Assembly (NCBI RefSeq): GCF_000721175.1
Contig: NZ_JOEZ01000004.1
Location: 124,001 to 188,000 of the forward strand
Direction of reading: 5' to 3'
Origin: Streptomyces anulatus
GTDB lineage: Bacteria; Actinomycetota; Actinomycetes; Streptomycetales; Streptomycetaceae
DNA length: 64,000 nt
A program made the translations under genes and the position numbers. The first letter of the stretch is position 1, and the number at the start of each line of letters is the position of its first letter. This document shows, piece after piece, positions 1 to 7,895 of this stretch. The notes beneath the pieces were generated by a model, which worked only from the letters and a program-made list of their open reading frames with translations, had not been told where the DNA came from and did no database searches.

Positions 1-151
1 ACGGGAGGAGAACGTCACAGCCCTGACCTGCATCGTGGATAACCAGCCAGCCCACGATGCCTATCTCCGGTGGGGGTACACGATCCTGGGCCAGATCAAG
101 CACGCCCCGGAATCACCCGTCTACGACGCGATGTACCTGACCTCCCACTGA
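1..151 (+). CDS. GNAT acetyltransferase, C-terminal end only
   Basis: Reading from base 2 gives an open frame of 49 residues ending at a TGA at 149-151; the gene begins outside the window. The end of the protein contains DNQPAHDAYLRWGYTILGQ, the usual Asn...Ala...Tyr...Gly-Tyr pattern of motif B of GNAT N-acetyltransferases, followed by a closing strand ending in MYLTSH. The acetyl-CoA loop is not in view, so the family is inferred from the C-terminus only and no substrate can be named. It is followed 13 bases later by the cyclotransferase gene on the same strand, so the two may be cotranscribed. Confidence 0.7.
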   Translation, partial: REENVTALTCIVDNQPAHDAYLRWGYTILGQIKHAPESPVYDAMYLTSH

Positions 152-164
152 GACCGGAAAGCAC

Positions 165-653
165 ATGACGCAAGCCATAACCACCTCCGCCCCGGAAGCC
201 ACTCAGAACCGGGACCGACTCTCGCAACGTCCCGACGTGCTGTTCTGCTACGGAACGCTCCAGTTCGATGCCGTCCTTCGGAGCCTGCTGGGCCGAGTTC
301 CGCAGAAGTCCCCGGCGTCCGCGCCCGGCTACCGTGCTGCCGCGCTCGAAGGCCGCGTCTACCCAGGCCTCGTCGCTGGAACGTCCGCCGACCTTGCCCC
401 CGGGCTGATACTGACCGACCTGAGTAGCGAAGAGTGGCGCATCTTTGACGCGTTCGAGGACGCTCGATACGAGCTGCGGCAGTTGCCGCTGGCCAACGGT
501 GGGCGAGGTTGGGCGTACGTCTGGCCCGGAGGCGATGTACGGGTGGACGACTGGGACGCCGCCGAGTTCGAAGCCCAACACCTGGCTGCCTACGCGGCCC
601 GCTGTGCGCGTCTTGCTCCTGGGCTGGCCGCGGGGCGGCCGAAGGGCGAGTAG
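165..653 (+). CDS. gamma-glutamylcyclotransferase-like protein (GGCT/AIG2 fold)
   Basis: This is a 162-residue cytosolic protein. After a short polar N-terminus it has DVLFCYGTLQFDAVLRSLLG, the YGTL glycine loop that opens the GGCT/AIG2 fold, and later DAFEDARYELRQL, where the acidic residues after Phe match the family's catalytic Glu position. The family converts gamma-glutamyl amines or peptides to 5-oxoproline; the exact substrate here is unknown. The ATG at 165 follows a GGAAAG ribosome binding site. Family length is usually 120-180 residues, so the protein appears complete. It ends before a strong hairpin that probably terminates the transcript. Confidence 0.82.
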   Translation: MTQAITTSAPEATQNRDRLSQRPDVLFCYGTLQFDAVLRSLLGRVPQKSPASAPGYRAAALEGRVYPGLVAGTSADLAPGLILTDLSSEEWRIFDAFEDARYELRQLPLANGGRGWAYVWPGGDVRVDDWDAAEFEAQHLAAYAARCARLAPGLAAGRPKGE

Positions 654-724
654 GACGCCGCCTCACCTCGGCGCGCTGCCCCTTCACGCCACTGAAGCGG
701 TCCTGCCGCTGAGCGCTCACGGAT

Positions 725-751
725 GGCCCGTCTCTGGAGCGGAGACGGGCC
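725..751. terminator. Bidirectional hairpin terminator
   Basis: A perfect 10-bp stem (GGCCCGTCTC at 725-734, GAGACGGGCC at 742-751) with a 7-nt loop lies between the convergent cyclotransferase and GNAT genes. The T-containing sequence after it on the plus strand is short, which is usual for Streptomyces. Confidence 0.75.
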
Positions 752-761
752 GTTCTGGTTC

Positions 762-1442
762 TCATCTCCCGATCGCGGCCTCCATCGAAACGGACACCGC
801 AGCCGTGCCGCGCAATGACCGCGATAGGAATCGAGCTGCTTCCACCGCATTCGATAGCGCATTTCTGGCGGGGGGTGTCATCGGACTCTCCGGGGGTCCT
901 GGCATCGGAATGCCTGAGACAACACGGGCACCGAGCTCGTGAATGCGTTCTGCCTTGCGTTCTAAGGCGTACGAGGGGAGGCCTCTTGGGGATGACACCT
1001 TTCGAATGAGCTGGAAATTCTGCTGCTGGTAGTAGGCGGCGAGTGCTGGGGAGCTGCAGTCCCGGCGTACACGGCTGACGCCCTCGCGTGCAGCGCGGTC
1101 GACGGCCCATTCGGCGATGAGCGTGCCGAGCTTGCGGTGCCGTTCGGCAGGGTCGGTGACGGTGCCGTTGAGGTAGTAGGCAGTGTCGGCGGCTTCGGCC
1201 GCGGTCCAGGTCCAGGGCGCGGACGTCCGCAGGATCGTGGTGCAGCCCAGGATCCGGTCATGTTCGGTGAGGACCCACATCTCGCTTTGGCGGCGTGTGC
1301 AGTTGCTGGCCAACTCGTGGACGTGTCGTCCCCAGCTGCGCCAGTTCGGGCACTGGTTGGCCTTCATCCAGTCGGAGCGCGCCTGGATCATCACGGTGAG
1401 GCCGGTCTGGTCAGCTGGCGTGGCTGGGCGCATTGAAAGCAT
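762..1442 (-). CDS. GNAT family N-acetyltransferase
   Basis: A 226-residue protein begins MLSMRPATPADQTGLTVMIQ, the typical strand-helix opening of GNAT enzymes. The middle region has NGTVTDPAERHRKLGTLIAE, which occupies the place of the acetyl-CoA (R/Q-x-x-G-x-G/A) motif in a weakened form, and later ALAAYYQQQNFQLIRKVSS, the motif B Tyr/Phe segment. The start at 1442 is chosen because AGGAG lies 8 nt upstream; starts further 5' lack a ribosome binding site. The substrate is not evident. The last 60 residues extend beyond the GNAT core and have no recognisable fold. It converges on the cyclotransferase gene across a shared terminator. Confidence 0.75.
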   Translation of the reverse strand: MLSMRPATPADQTGLTVMIQARSDWMKANQCPNWRSWGRHVHELASNCTRRQSEMWVLTEHDRILGCTTILRTSAPWTWTAAEAADTAYYLNGTVTDPAERHRKLGTLIAEWAVDRAAREGVSRVRRDCSSPALAAYYQQQNFQLIRKVSSPRGLPSYALERKAERIHELGARVVSGIPMPGPPESPMTPPARNALSNAVEAARFLSRSLRGTAAVSVSMEAAIGR

Positions 1443-1630
1443 GCGGTCCGCTCCTGTGTGCTCGTCCATGAGCGGTCGGCAGTCTGGTGGTCCGGTCCGC
1501 ACCTTAAACCTCTACTGCCTGGTAGGCACACCGATCCTCTGAGCTCTGGGCCAGATCGTCATGTGCGGTCTTCCCGTATGCGGCGGGATGCCCCGCAAGC
1601 GTTCGCTAGTAGTCCGTCACCTCGTCGATG

Positions 1631-2473
1631 TCAGGCTGCGGCAGGCCGTGAGCGCAAGAGCCCGTCGGTGAGGCGCTGGGCGAGGAAAGCGGCCTGGAGG
1701 GCGCCAGCGGGGCCGGGTGCGGAGTCGAGCGCGCGGATGAAGGCGGAGCCGACGATGACGGCATCGGCGTAGGTGCCGACGATCGCTGCTTGCTCCGGGG
1801 TGGAGACACCGATGCCGACGCCGACGGGGAGGTGCGTGAGGGTGCGCAGACGGTCGATGAAGGCGGGCAGACCGGGGTGAAGGGGACCTTGACTGCCGGT
1901 GACACCGGTGGTGGCGGGGGCGTAGACCATGCCGCTGGCGGCAGCGCAGACGCGGGCCAGGCGTTGGTCGGTGGCGTTCGGCGCGACGACGAACACGGTG
2001 TCCAGGTGATGTTCGTGGGCGGCGCTCAGCCAGTCGGAGGCCTCTTCGACGGGCAGGTCGGGAATGACGACGCCCGCCCCGCCGGCCGCAGCGAGGCGCT
2101 GGGCGAACCGGGCGGGGCCGTAGTGGTGGACTGGCTGCCAGTAGGTCATGACAACGAGCGCGGCGTTGGAGGCCGCAGCGAGTTCCCGCACGGTGGTGAA
2201 GAGGTGCTCGGTGCGGAATCCGGCCCGGAGGGCTTGCTCGGCGGCTCGTTGGATGAGCGGACCATCCATGAGGGGGTCGCTGTAGGGCAGGCCGATCTCG
2301 ATCACGTCGGCGGTGGTCGCGAGCAGGTGCAGGGCGTCGAGGCTCTGGTCGAGCGTGGGGTAGCCGGCGGGGAGGTAGGCAGCAAGTGCGGCCCGCTCCT
2401 GCCCGCGGGCGCGGGCCAGTGCCCGCTCCAGGTGGGACGCCGGTGCGCGGAGTGACGAGGAAGTGAGATTCAA
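1631..2473 (-). CDS. trpA: Tryptophan synthase alpha chain, orphan copy
   Basis: The 280-residue product is a TIM barrel that would cleave indole-3-glycerol phosphate to indole and glyceraldehyde 3-phosphate. Clear landmarks are AYLPAGYPTLDQSLDAL near the start, the catalytic-Glu loop DVIEIGLPYSDPLMDGPLIQ, VVMTYWQPVHHYGPARF, GVVIPDLPVEEASDW (the catalytic Asp loop) and the phosphate-binding VGVGIGVSTPEQ followed by DAVIVGSAFIRAL. The TTG at 2473 follows AGGAC with 7-nt spacing and gives normal family length. No trpB, trpC or trpE gene is nearby, so this is an isolated copy. It might make free indole or supply a specialised pathway, but nothing in the window decides that. Confidence 0.9.
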   Translation of the reverse strand: MNLTSSSLRAPASHLERALARARGQERAALAAYLPAGYPTLDQSLDALHLLATTADVIEIGLPYSDPLMDGPLIQRAAEQALRAGFRTEHLFTTVRELAAASNAALVVMTYWQPVHHYGPARFAQRLAAAGGAGVVIPDLPVEEASDWLSAAHEHHLDTVFVVAPNATDQRLARVCAAASGMVYAPATTGVTGSQGPLHPGLPAFIDRLRTLTHLPVGVGIGVSTPEQAAIVGTYADAVIVGSAFIRALDSAPGPAGALQAAFLAQRLTDGLLRSRPAAA

Positions 2474-2578
2474 GGTGCCCGTCCTGGGATTCGATCGCCC
2501 GGTCGGCGGCTCTCGGGCTCGGACCGGCGGAAGACCATCTGCGGGATGGGAGCCGGGTTCCGGGTGCGGGGTACGCGG

Positions 2579-2614
2579 ACGGCGGCCCGGGTTCACAGGG
2601 GGCCGGGCCGCCGT
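2579..2614 (-). terminator. Hairpin terminator after the SH3 protein gene
   Basis: A perfect 12-bp stem (ACGGCGGCCCGG at 2579-2590, CCGGGCCGCCGT at 2603-2614) with a 12-nt loop lies downstream of the minus-strand SH3 gene and upstream of trpA. It separates the two transcripts. Confidence 0.7.
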
Positions 2615-2705
2615 CGCGTCGTCCTGGGCCTGTTCGTAGTGACGGCTCAGGCGTTGGATGGGCCGGGAGAGCTCGGGTCGGGCGTCTCTGCCGGCAGGGT
2701 CGGGG

Positions 2706-3065
2706 TCAGTCCAGCTGCATCAGTACGTTGATGTACTGGGCGGCGACCCAGCCCTTCTTGCCCTTGTGAGCTCCGGACTTCACCGTGACGTAGCCCCAGG
2801 CGCCGGGCTTGCCGTTGTCGCCCTTGTTGCACTGCCAGTACACGTCGGTGCCCCTGGAGAGCTGACCGGTGGCGGTGTAGCCGGTGCCAGGGGCCGTGCG
2901 GAACTTCACCGTCGTGTACACGTCGGTGTTCAGCTTGATCTGGTGGGTGCAGGCTCCACTGCCGACCGTCGCGGCGCTGGCGGTGGAGGCGGTGGCGACG
3001 GCGCCGCCGAGGAGCAGCGCGCCGGTGGTTGCCACGGTCGCGACGCGGCGGGTGAGGGTGTTCAT
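2706..3065 (-). CDS. Secreted bacterial SH3-like protein
   Basis: The 119-residue product starts MNTLTRRVATVATTGALLLG and continues to an ASTASAA/T signal-peptidase I site near residue 33, so the mature protein of about 85 residues is exported. The rest reads as one bacterial SH3 barrel: TTVKFRTAPGTGYTATGQL is the RxGPG-like opening and KGKKGWVAAQYI the closing GW strand. Two cysteines (ACTH and WQCN) could form a disulfide. Such domains often bind cell wall or act in signalling in Streptomyces. The ATG at 3065 is preceded by AGGAAGAG. The gene stands alone and has three CCGGAA-type repeats 175-235 bp upstream. Confidence 0.8.
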   Translation of the reverse strand: MNTLTRRVATVATTGALLLGGAVATASTASAATVGSGACTHQIKLNTDVYTTVKFRTAPGTGYTATGQLSRGTDVYWQCNKGDNGKPGAWGYVTVKSGAHKGKKGWVAAQYINVLMQLD

Positions 3066-3240
3066 GTGCGGCTCTTCCTGGTGTCGTCGGCCAGAATGCG
3101 CTCGCGGGCCTGCGCAAGGCCTCACCATCACGGTGCCGGTGAGCCTGGCGGAGGCAGGCGAGGAATAGTCCGGAACGCGTCTCGTCTTGATTCAGGACTC
3201 GATCTTCGAGCCGCGTGGAAGACTTGACCAAGATCGGTTC

Positions 3241-3299
3241 ATTCCGGGAAATCGAATTCCGGAACATCGAGGCCGGTAGAAGGCGTTCCGGAAATCGAT
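3241..3299. repeat. Three CCGGAA-AATCGA direct repeats
   Basis: Two adjacent 15-mers, ATTCCGGGAAATCGA (3241-3255) and ATTCCGGAACATCGA (3256-3270), are followed 14 bp later by GTTCCGGAAATCGA (3285-3298). They lie between the end of the prepilin peptidase gene and the start of the SH3 gene, in its probable control region. Phased copies of this kind suggest binding sites for a regulator. Confidence 0.55.
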
Positions 3300-3349
3300 A
3301 TTCAGGAAGAGCGATTACAGGAAGCGGAGTTTCCGACAGTTCAGGGTGG

Positions 3350-4069
3350 TCAGGACGCGGTGACGGAGACCGCCAGGGCCCCGATGACCATGTAGGGGCC
3401 GAAGGACACGTGCGTGCGACGGGCACGGCCGGCCGCCATCCGCACCACCTCCGAGACAGCGCCGACGACGAAGCCCGCAGCCGCTCCCCAGAACAGGACC
3501 GTCCAGCTGCTCCAGCCCAGAAGCGCCCCGATGGCCGGGGCAAACTTGGCGTCTCCGAAGCCCATGGCTCCGGCGAACACCATGGGGAGGAAGACGGCAG
3601 TGAGGACGGCAGCGCCGGCCGCCGCGCGGCCCAGGCTTCCAGGCTCGCTCGCAAGGGCGGCCGCGGTGAGCAGGACGAGCGTCCCGCCGCAGGCAGGGAG
3701 GGTGAGGACGTCGGGGAGCCGTTGCACGGCGAGGTCGATCAGTGCCAGCGCAACCCCGCACGCGGCCACCCAGTACTGGACGGCGGCGAACCATCCGCTC
3801 GCCCCACCCACGGCGATGGTTGCGAAGGCGGTCCCGGCCGCCGCCTCCGGCAGGAGCGGGCGCGGGCCGATCGCCTTCGCGCATGCCGGACAGCGCCCGG
3901 AGAGGGGCAAAACCGGCAGCCCGCGGTCGAGGACGGCGCTGCCGCAGTGCGGACAGCTGCTGCGTGCGGCCTCAGGCGCCGGCACAGACCGGGCGAAGAT
4001 CACGGGGCGCGCCGCAGCGCCAGCCACGGCTCCGATGGCGGTGGTCAGGGCAACACTGAGGGCGGACAA
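3350..4069 (-). CDS. Prepilin peptidase (A24 family) for the Tad pilus
   Basis: The 239-residue polytopic membrane aspartic protease cleaves the leaders of type IV-like prepilins. The N-terminal part carries two Cys pairs (CPHCGSAVL, CPACAKAIG), as in full TypeIV/TadV-type enzymes. The first catalytic Asp lies in ALIDLAVQRLPDVLTLP and the second in the GxGD motif MGFGDAKFAPAIGALLGW. About six hydrophobic segments are visible. The TTG at 4069 follows GAGGAG with 6-nt spacing. It lies 2.2 kb downstream of the Tad cluster on the same strand and is the only candidate processing enzyme for the four pilin-like proteins there. Confidence 0.88.
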   Translation of the reverse strand: MSALSVALTTAIGAVAGAAARPVIFARSVPAPEAARSSCPHCGSAVLDRGLPVLPLSGRCPACAKAIGPRPLLPEAAAGTAFATIAVGGASGWFAAVQYWVAACGVALALIDLAVQRLPDVLTLPACGGTLVLLTAAALASEPGSLGRAAAGAAVLTAVFLPMVFAGAMGFGDAKFAPAIGALLGWSSWTVLFWGAAAGFVVGAVSEVVRMAAGRARRTHVSFGPYMVIGALAVSVTAS

Positions 4070-4202
4070 GACAGACTCCTCGTTCGCGGCCCGGCCTCCC
4101 CGTGACGGGCCGGTGGGCTTCGACCCTATGGCCCGCGCGACCGTACCTTTCCGCCACGCCGCCGCCGTGGTTTCGGACGGGATCGGGATGGGGCGGAGCG
4201 CG

Positions 4203-4685
4203 TCAGGCCCCACGTGCTCCGGCGTCAAGGGTCTCCGCCGCGCTGAGAGCCGCCAGGACCTGAGCCTGTCCCTCGGCCAGGGGCAGGGTTCCGGCGGCGA
4301 CCGCCTCGGCGATCCGCGCCGCGTGCTCCAGCGCGATCGCCACGCCGGTCGGTTCCCGGTGCGCCGTGAGCAACGCGTACCCCGCGCGCAGTGGGGCCGC
4401 GAGGTTACCGCCGTGGTCTTCGGGGCCGTTCGTGGCCAGTGGCCGCAGCCACAGGTCGGTATGGGACTGCACGATCTGGGCGTAGGGGCGGTAGTCGGTG
4501 ACGGTGCCGCACTGTCCGCCGGCACCGGCGGTGCTACGGCGTCCGGTCCAGTTGCTCGCCAGCCACCGGTGGCGCCGGCAGACCTCCAGCCGGTAGTCCA
4601 CCGATCGGGCGCGGGCGCGGACGCGGCGTTCGATGACAACGGTCGACGGCTCGGTGCATGTGGTGATCTGGCGCAGGACCGGCAC
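4203..4685 (-). CDS. Hypothetical protein, function unknown
   Basis: I do not recognise this 160-residue protein. Its GTG start at 4685 sits 7 nt after AGGAGGGGG, a very strong ribosome binding site. The first half is basic and includes ERRVRARARSVDYRLEVCRR; the second half is alpha-helical and alanine-rich (EHAARIAEAVAAGTLPLAEG). There is no signal peptide and no membrane segment. It is transcribed toward the prepilin peptidase and could share its transcript, the gap being 133 bp. Confidence 0.6.
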   Translation of the reverse strand: MPVLRQITTCTEPSTVVIERRVRARARSVDYRLEVCRRHRWLASNWTGRRSTAGAGGQCGTVTDYRPYAQIVQSHTDLWLRPLATNGPEDHGGNLAAPLRAGYALLTAHREPTGVAIALEHAARIAEAVAAGTLPLAEGQAQVLAALSAAETLDAGARGA

Positions 4686-4755
4686 AGCGATACCCCCTCC
4701 TGGACACGGCTGAGGATCTGATCATCACCGTCGGAGGTGGGGCCGTCGTCCACGA

Positions 4756-5118
4756 GTGGACGCTACTACTATGACCCAGCTCTCATCCTGGGAGCGGGGT
4801 ACCGACCCCGAACAGGCCGCGCAGCGGGCACTCCAGCAGGCAGAGAAGGCCAAAGACTGGGGCTTCGCCATGCCGCCGGCCGTGCTGCTGTCGCAGCTCG
4901 TGGAAGGGGACGAGGAGAGTTTCAACCTGGCCTTGGCCGACGCGCTCGAAGCCCACCGCGACTACTACCAGGTCGCCGACCGCGCCGGCGACCCGGACGC
5001 CTCGGTCAACCTCGACATCCTCGCCCTGGCCTGCCACGCACGTCGCCGCGGCTGGGCCATCCGCGTCGAATCCCCCTACCTCCCGCAGCGCCTCCTGCAG
5101 TCCGCTGAACCCTTCTAG
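4756..5118 (+). CDS. Imm49-like immunity protein, short form
   Basis: The 120-residue protein ends with an Imm49-type signature: ALEAHRDYYQVADR, then VNLDILALACHARRRGWAIR, then VESPYLPQRLL. Imm49 proteins are predicted to neutralise polymorphic toxins. Full-length members are usually longer, so this copy may lack the N-terminal part. No toxin gene lies beside it, so it may be an orphan immunity gene. The start is uncertain: GTG at 4756 or ATG at 4771 both lack a well-spaced ribosome binding site. The gene is divergent from its left neighbour. Confidence 0.6.
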   Translation: MDATTMTQLSSWERGTDPEQAAQRALQQAEKAKDWGFAMPPAVLLSQLVEGDEESFNLALADALEAHRDYYQVADRAGDPDASVNLDILALACHARRRGWAIRVESPYLPQRLLQSAEPF

Positions 5119-5191
5119 GGGCTGGTCGCGGCAGAACGCCCCCGCGCCGTCTCAGGCCTGCGCCGGCTTGCGGCCGCGCCCGCGCACACCA

Positions 5192-5965
5192 CTACAGGCG
5201 GACGATGCGTCCGAGCGGGGCCCGTGGCTCGCGGCGGGAGGGGATGCGCTCGGTGAGCAGGATGAGGCGGGCGGCCCGGTGGCGTTGCCCGGCGTAGGGG
5301 GCCAGGAGTTCCAGCATCTCCGCGTCGCCAAGGCCGCGGCGGCCGGTGAGGACATAGCCGATGTGTCCGGGCAGGTGTAGATCGCCCGTGGTGAGGGCGT
5401 CGGGAGCCCCGTTGGAGCATTGCAGTACCTCGGCGGCGGTCCATGGCCCGATCCCGGGCACGAGCTGGAGACGTCGCATGGCCTCCGGCAGGTCCATGTC
5501 GGCCGCTTCTTCGCGGCGCGGCGCGTAGCGGCAGGATCGCTGAGGCGCGCTTGTCGTCGGCGCCCGCCTGGTGCCACTCCCATGACGGGATCATCGACCA
5601 CTGCCGCGGCGTGGGCGAGACGCGCATGCCGTCGGGTGCGGGCCCGGGAGGGGCCTCGCCGTAGCGCAGCAGTAGTCGGCGTCAGGCCGCGAACGCTTCC
5701 CGGTGGAGACCTTCTGTTCCAGCACGCTGGCGACCAGGGCCTCCATGACGAGTCCGGTCCGCGTCAGGCGCAGCCCTGGGTTCCGGCGCACGGCCTGGGC
5801 GACGATCCGGTGCCGTGCCGTGAACTCGCCGGGCTCGTCCTCGGTGCCCAGCAGGGCCGGCAGTGTCTCCAGCGCGCAGTCGGCGCCAGGCCCCCACGCC
5901 TCACCGATGACCACGCGCGATCCGGGCGACCGGCAGTCGCCGGGGCGGACGCCGGTCGGTGAGGT
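5192..5965 (-). pseudogene. Decayed DNA-3-methyladenine glycosylase II (AlkA type)
   Basis: Pieces of one glycosylase lie in different frames. The 5' part (about 5965-5640) reads GEAWGPGADCALETLPALLG and LVMEALVASVLEQKV. The middle piece is in another frame and has MIPSWEWHQAGADDKRASAI. The 3' part (5497-5192) contains the helix-hairpin-helix LQLVPGIGPWTAAEVLQCSN and TTGDLHLPGHIGYV with the catalytic-type Asp. At least two small indels, one after VLEQKVS near 5690 and one near 5540, break the frame. The intact enzyme would excise alkylated bases. Similarity to the family is clear; activity is very unlikely unless the indels are sequencing errors. Confidence 0.75.
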
Positions 5966-6140
5966 GCGCACGCAGCAGCGTGCTCGCGCTGCGCAGATAG
6001 TCGGTCTCGGCCGTGTAGGAGATCGCTACAGCAGTCGTGCGCTCCTCGCTCGGAGCGTCGTCCACGCGCTGGGCGGTGGCCCGGGCGGCATGACCCTGGG
6101 CGCTCAGCTCGGCGATCGCTCGATGCCAGCGGCTGCTCAC
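5901..6140 (-). CDS. Small hypothetical protein
   Basis: An open frame of 79 residues begins at GTG 6140, with AAGGGGG six nt upstream. It reads SSRWHRAIAELSAQGHAARA and then AISYTAETDYLRSASTLLRA, a helical, soluble-looking sequence. Its 3' end overlaps the 5' end of the decayed glycosylase by 65 bases in another frame, so its C-terminus may not be original. I do not recognise the family; it could be spurious. Confidence 0.35.
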   Translation of the reverse strand: MSSRWHRAIAELSAQGHAARATAQRVDDAPSEERTTAVAISYTAETDYLRSASTLLRAHLTDRRPPRRLPVARIARGHR

Positions 6141-6209
6141 CGGCCGCCCCCTTCTGTACCCGGTGTGGTGTCGCCCAGTGAGGCTACCCGCATGGTCCGA
6201 CACGCCACG

Positions 6210-6239
6210 CTCCCCGGCTCGGTCCTACCGGCCGGGGAG
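6210..6239 (-). terminator. Terminator at the end of the Tad/DUF2637 transcript
   Basis: A 9-bp perfect stem (CTCCCCGGC 6210-6218, GCCGGGGAG 6231-6239) lies 18 bases past the stop codon of the DUF2637 gene, on the downstream side of the minus-strand operon. Confidence 0.65.
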
Positions 6240-6256
6240 GTGCGAGTCAGACCAGT

Positions 6257-7699
6257 TCAGGCCGCCACCGGTTCGAGGGACCAGTTCAGGTCGACGTGGG
6301 TGGCACCCTCGCGGACCACGATGGGGCCGTGCTCCCTCTCCAGGCGGCGGTACTCGTTGCCGCCGGAGTTCGGGTTCTTGTACCCGGCCCACTTGCCGAG
6401 GTCGACCTGCGACAGGGCGACGCCGGCGGCCTGGTGGGCGATGTAGATCCGCTCGGCGCGCTGCCGATGGGTGAGGTTCTTCGGCAACACCGAGAGGTCG
6501 ATGTCGATTCTCAGCTCCTGAGTCTCTTCGTCTTCCTCGTCTTTCGGCGGGGTGTGCTGCTCGGCGGCGGGCTTCTCGCGCTCGCGCTTCTCTTCCTGCT
6601 CCTTGTCTTCGTGCGCATCCTCGCCACCACCTGGCCGTGACTTCTCATCCGGCTCGCTGGCGGGCGCGCCCTTGGCGGCAGCCTCGACAGGCTCTCGCTC
6701 AGTTCCCGGCTCCGGCTCCGGCTCTGCCTTCGGCTCCGGAATGGCCGCCGGGCGGGGCTCGGCCGTGGGAGCTTCCGGAGTCTCCTCCGCGACCGACGCC
6801 TGTTCGCCCTGCGAGCTGATGGCCGGCGCGGAGGCAGCAGTGGCCGGTGGCGTCACCGCGCTCACCAGGGGCTCTTCGATCTCCTCGACGGTGGCGGCAT
6901 ACGGGGCGCCGGCTGTCAGCGCGTTCACCGACGCCATCTCGGCCGGGGCGACGCGTTCCACGGTCACCTCCGCCGGGCCGGACGGTCGGGGGCGCTGGGA
7001 GCCGATCACGCGGACGTTGTCGACGGTCGCCAGAAGCTCGGACCGCCACGCCTTCCACATTTTGACCGGTGCGCCGATCGGCCAGGGCAGCCACAGCAGC
7101 AGGCTGTAGCCGCGGTCCTGGTCGTCCTTGCGGCGCTTCTGCCGGCCCATGATGACCTGCTCGATCTTGTAGAGCAGCATCTCGAGCAGGATCGCGTACA
7201 CCAGCGGCGGCACCACGGCGAGGAACGCACTGCCAGCACCCTCCCCGGGGGCGTGGAGCAGGTTCATCGCCGCCGAGGCGGACACGAATGCGAGCAGCAG
7301 GATCCGCGTGATCGCGCTGGACCGCAGGGTCAGGGCCTCGAAGAAGCGGATGAGGGAGAGGCTGAGGGCGCCGGCGTCCAGGAGCAGCGCGAAGCCGGTC
7401 GCCGCGTCCCAGTCGCCGCCGTTGTGCGCGTGGGCGTACTCGCGCTGTGCCCCGAAGGAGAGCCAGGCGGCGATGCCCGCGAGAACGAACATCATCAGAC
7501 AGCCGATGCCGAGCGCCATCACGGCGAGGCGCCGCTGCCAGGCGTTGCGGCGCTGGAGGGCGAGCGCTGCGCGCTCTTCGGCGGTGGCGTTCTGCTCTGC
7601 GGCCCGGCGGCGGCTGCCCAGCAGCAGTGCAACGGTCGTCGCGGTCCCGATCCCTGCCACGGCGAGGCCGGCGAACAGCGACCACTGGAAGGTGGTCAT
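6257..7699 (-). CDS. DUF2637 (Spd-like) membrane protein with C-terminal DNA-binding-like domain
   Basis: The 480-residue protein starts with a membrane segment (SLFAGLAVAGIGTATTVALL), followed by about three more: LAVMALGIGCLMMFVLAGIA, the ALLLDAGALSLSLIRFFEAL stretch and VVPPLVYAILLEMLLYKIEQ. This is the DUF2637 layout found in Streptomyces plasmid-spread-like proteins. A long Pro/Glu/Ala-rich linker (about residues 230-390) joins to a helical C-terminal domain (NLTHRQRAERIYIAHQAAGV, then LGKWAGYKNPNSGGNEYRRL) resembling a winged helix. ATG at 7699 follows GGGAAGGGAG and overlaps the stop of a tiny upstream frame. The family is known from conjugative elements; a role at the pilus locus is inference. 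Confidence 0.8.
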   Translation of the reverse strand: MTTFQWSLFAGLAVAGIGTATTVALLLGSRRRAAEQNATAEERAALALQRRNAWQRRLAVMALGIGCLMMFVLAGIAAWLSFGAQREYAHAHNGGDWDAATGFALLLDAGALSLSLIRFFEALTLRSSAITRILLLAFVSASAAMNLLHAPGEGAGSAFLAVVPPLVYAILLEMLLYKIEQVIMGRQKRRKDDQDRGYSLLLWLPWPIGAPVKMWKAWRSELLATVDNVRVIGSQRPRPSGPAEVTVERVAPAEMASVNALTAGAPYAATVEEIEEPLVSAVTPPATAASAPAISSQGEQASVAEETPEAPTAEPRPAAIPEPKAEPEPEPGTEREPVEAAAKGAPASEPDEKSRPGGGEDAHEDKEQEEKREREKPAAEQHTPPKDEEDEETQELRIDIDLSVLPKNLTHRQRAERIYIAHQAAGVALSQVDLGKWAGYKNPNSGGNEYRRLEREHGPIVVREGATHVDLNWSLEPVAA

Positions 7700-7782
7700 C
7701 GGCAGCTCCCTTCCCTGGAGCGGGCCGCCGGGGTGGTGGGCCCGGCGGGCGGGACGGCGGCGTGCTGCCGGCGGCGGCTCAT
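7696..7782 (-). CDS. Tiny basic peptide translationally coupled to the DUF2637 gene
   Basis: A 28-codon frame starts at ATG 7782, 9 nt after AAGGAG, and ends with TGA overlapping the ATG of the DUF2637 gene. The product, beginning MSRRRQHAAVPPAGPTT, is basic and low in complexity. It may be a leader peptide for coupling rather than a functional protein. Confidence 0.4.
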   Translation of the reverse strand: MSRRRQHAAVPPAGPTTPAARSREGSCR

Positions 7783-7895
7783 GTGCGCGGTCTCCTTCGT
7801 CGGATGGACGGCCGAAGAGGCCCCTCGCTCTCTACAGGTGTGATCGAACGGTGCGGTGTGACACCGGAGGTCGGTGAATCTCGGACGGATCGTGG

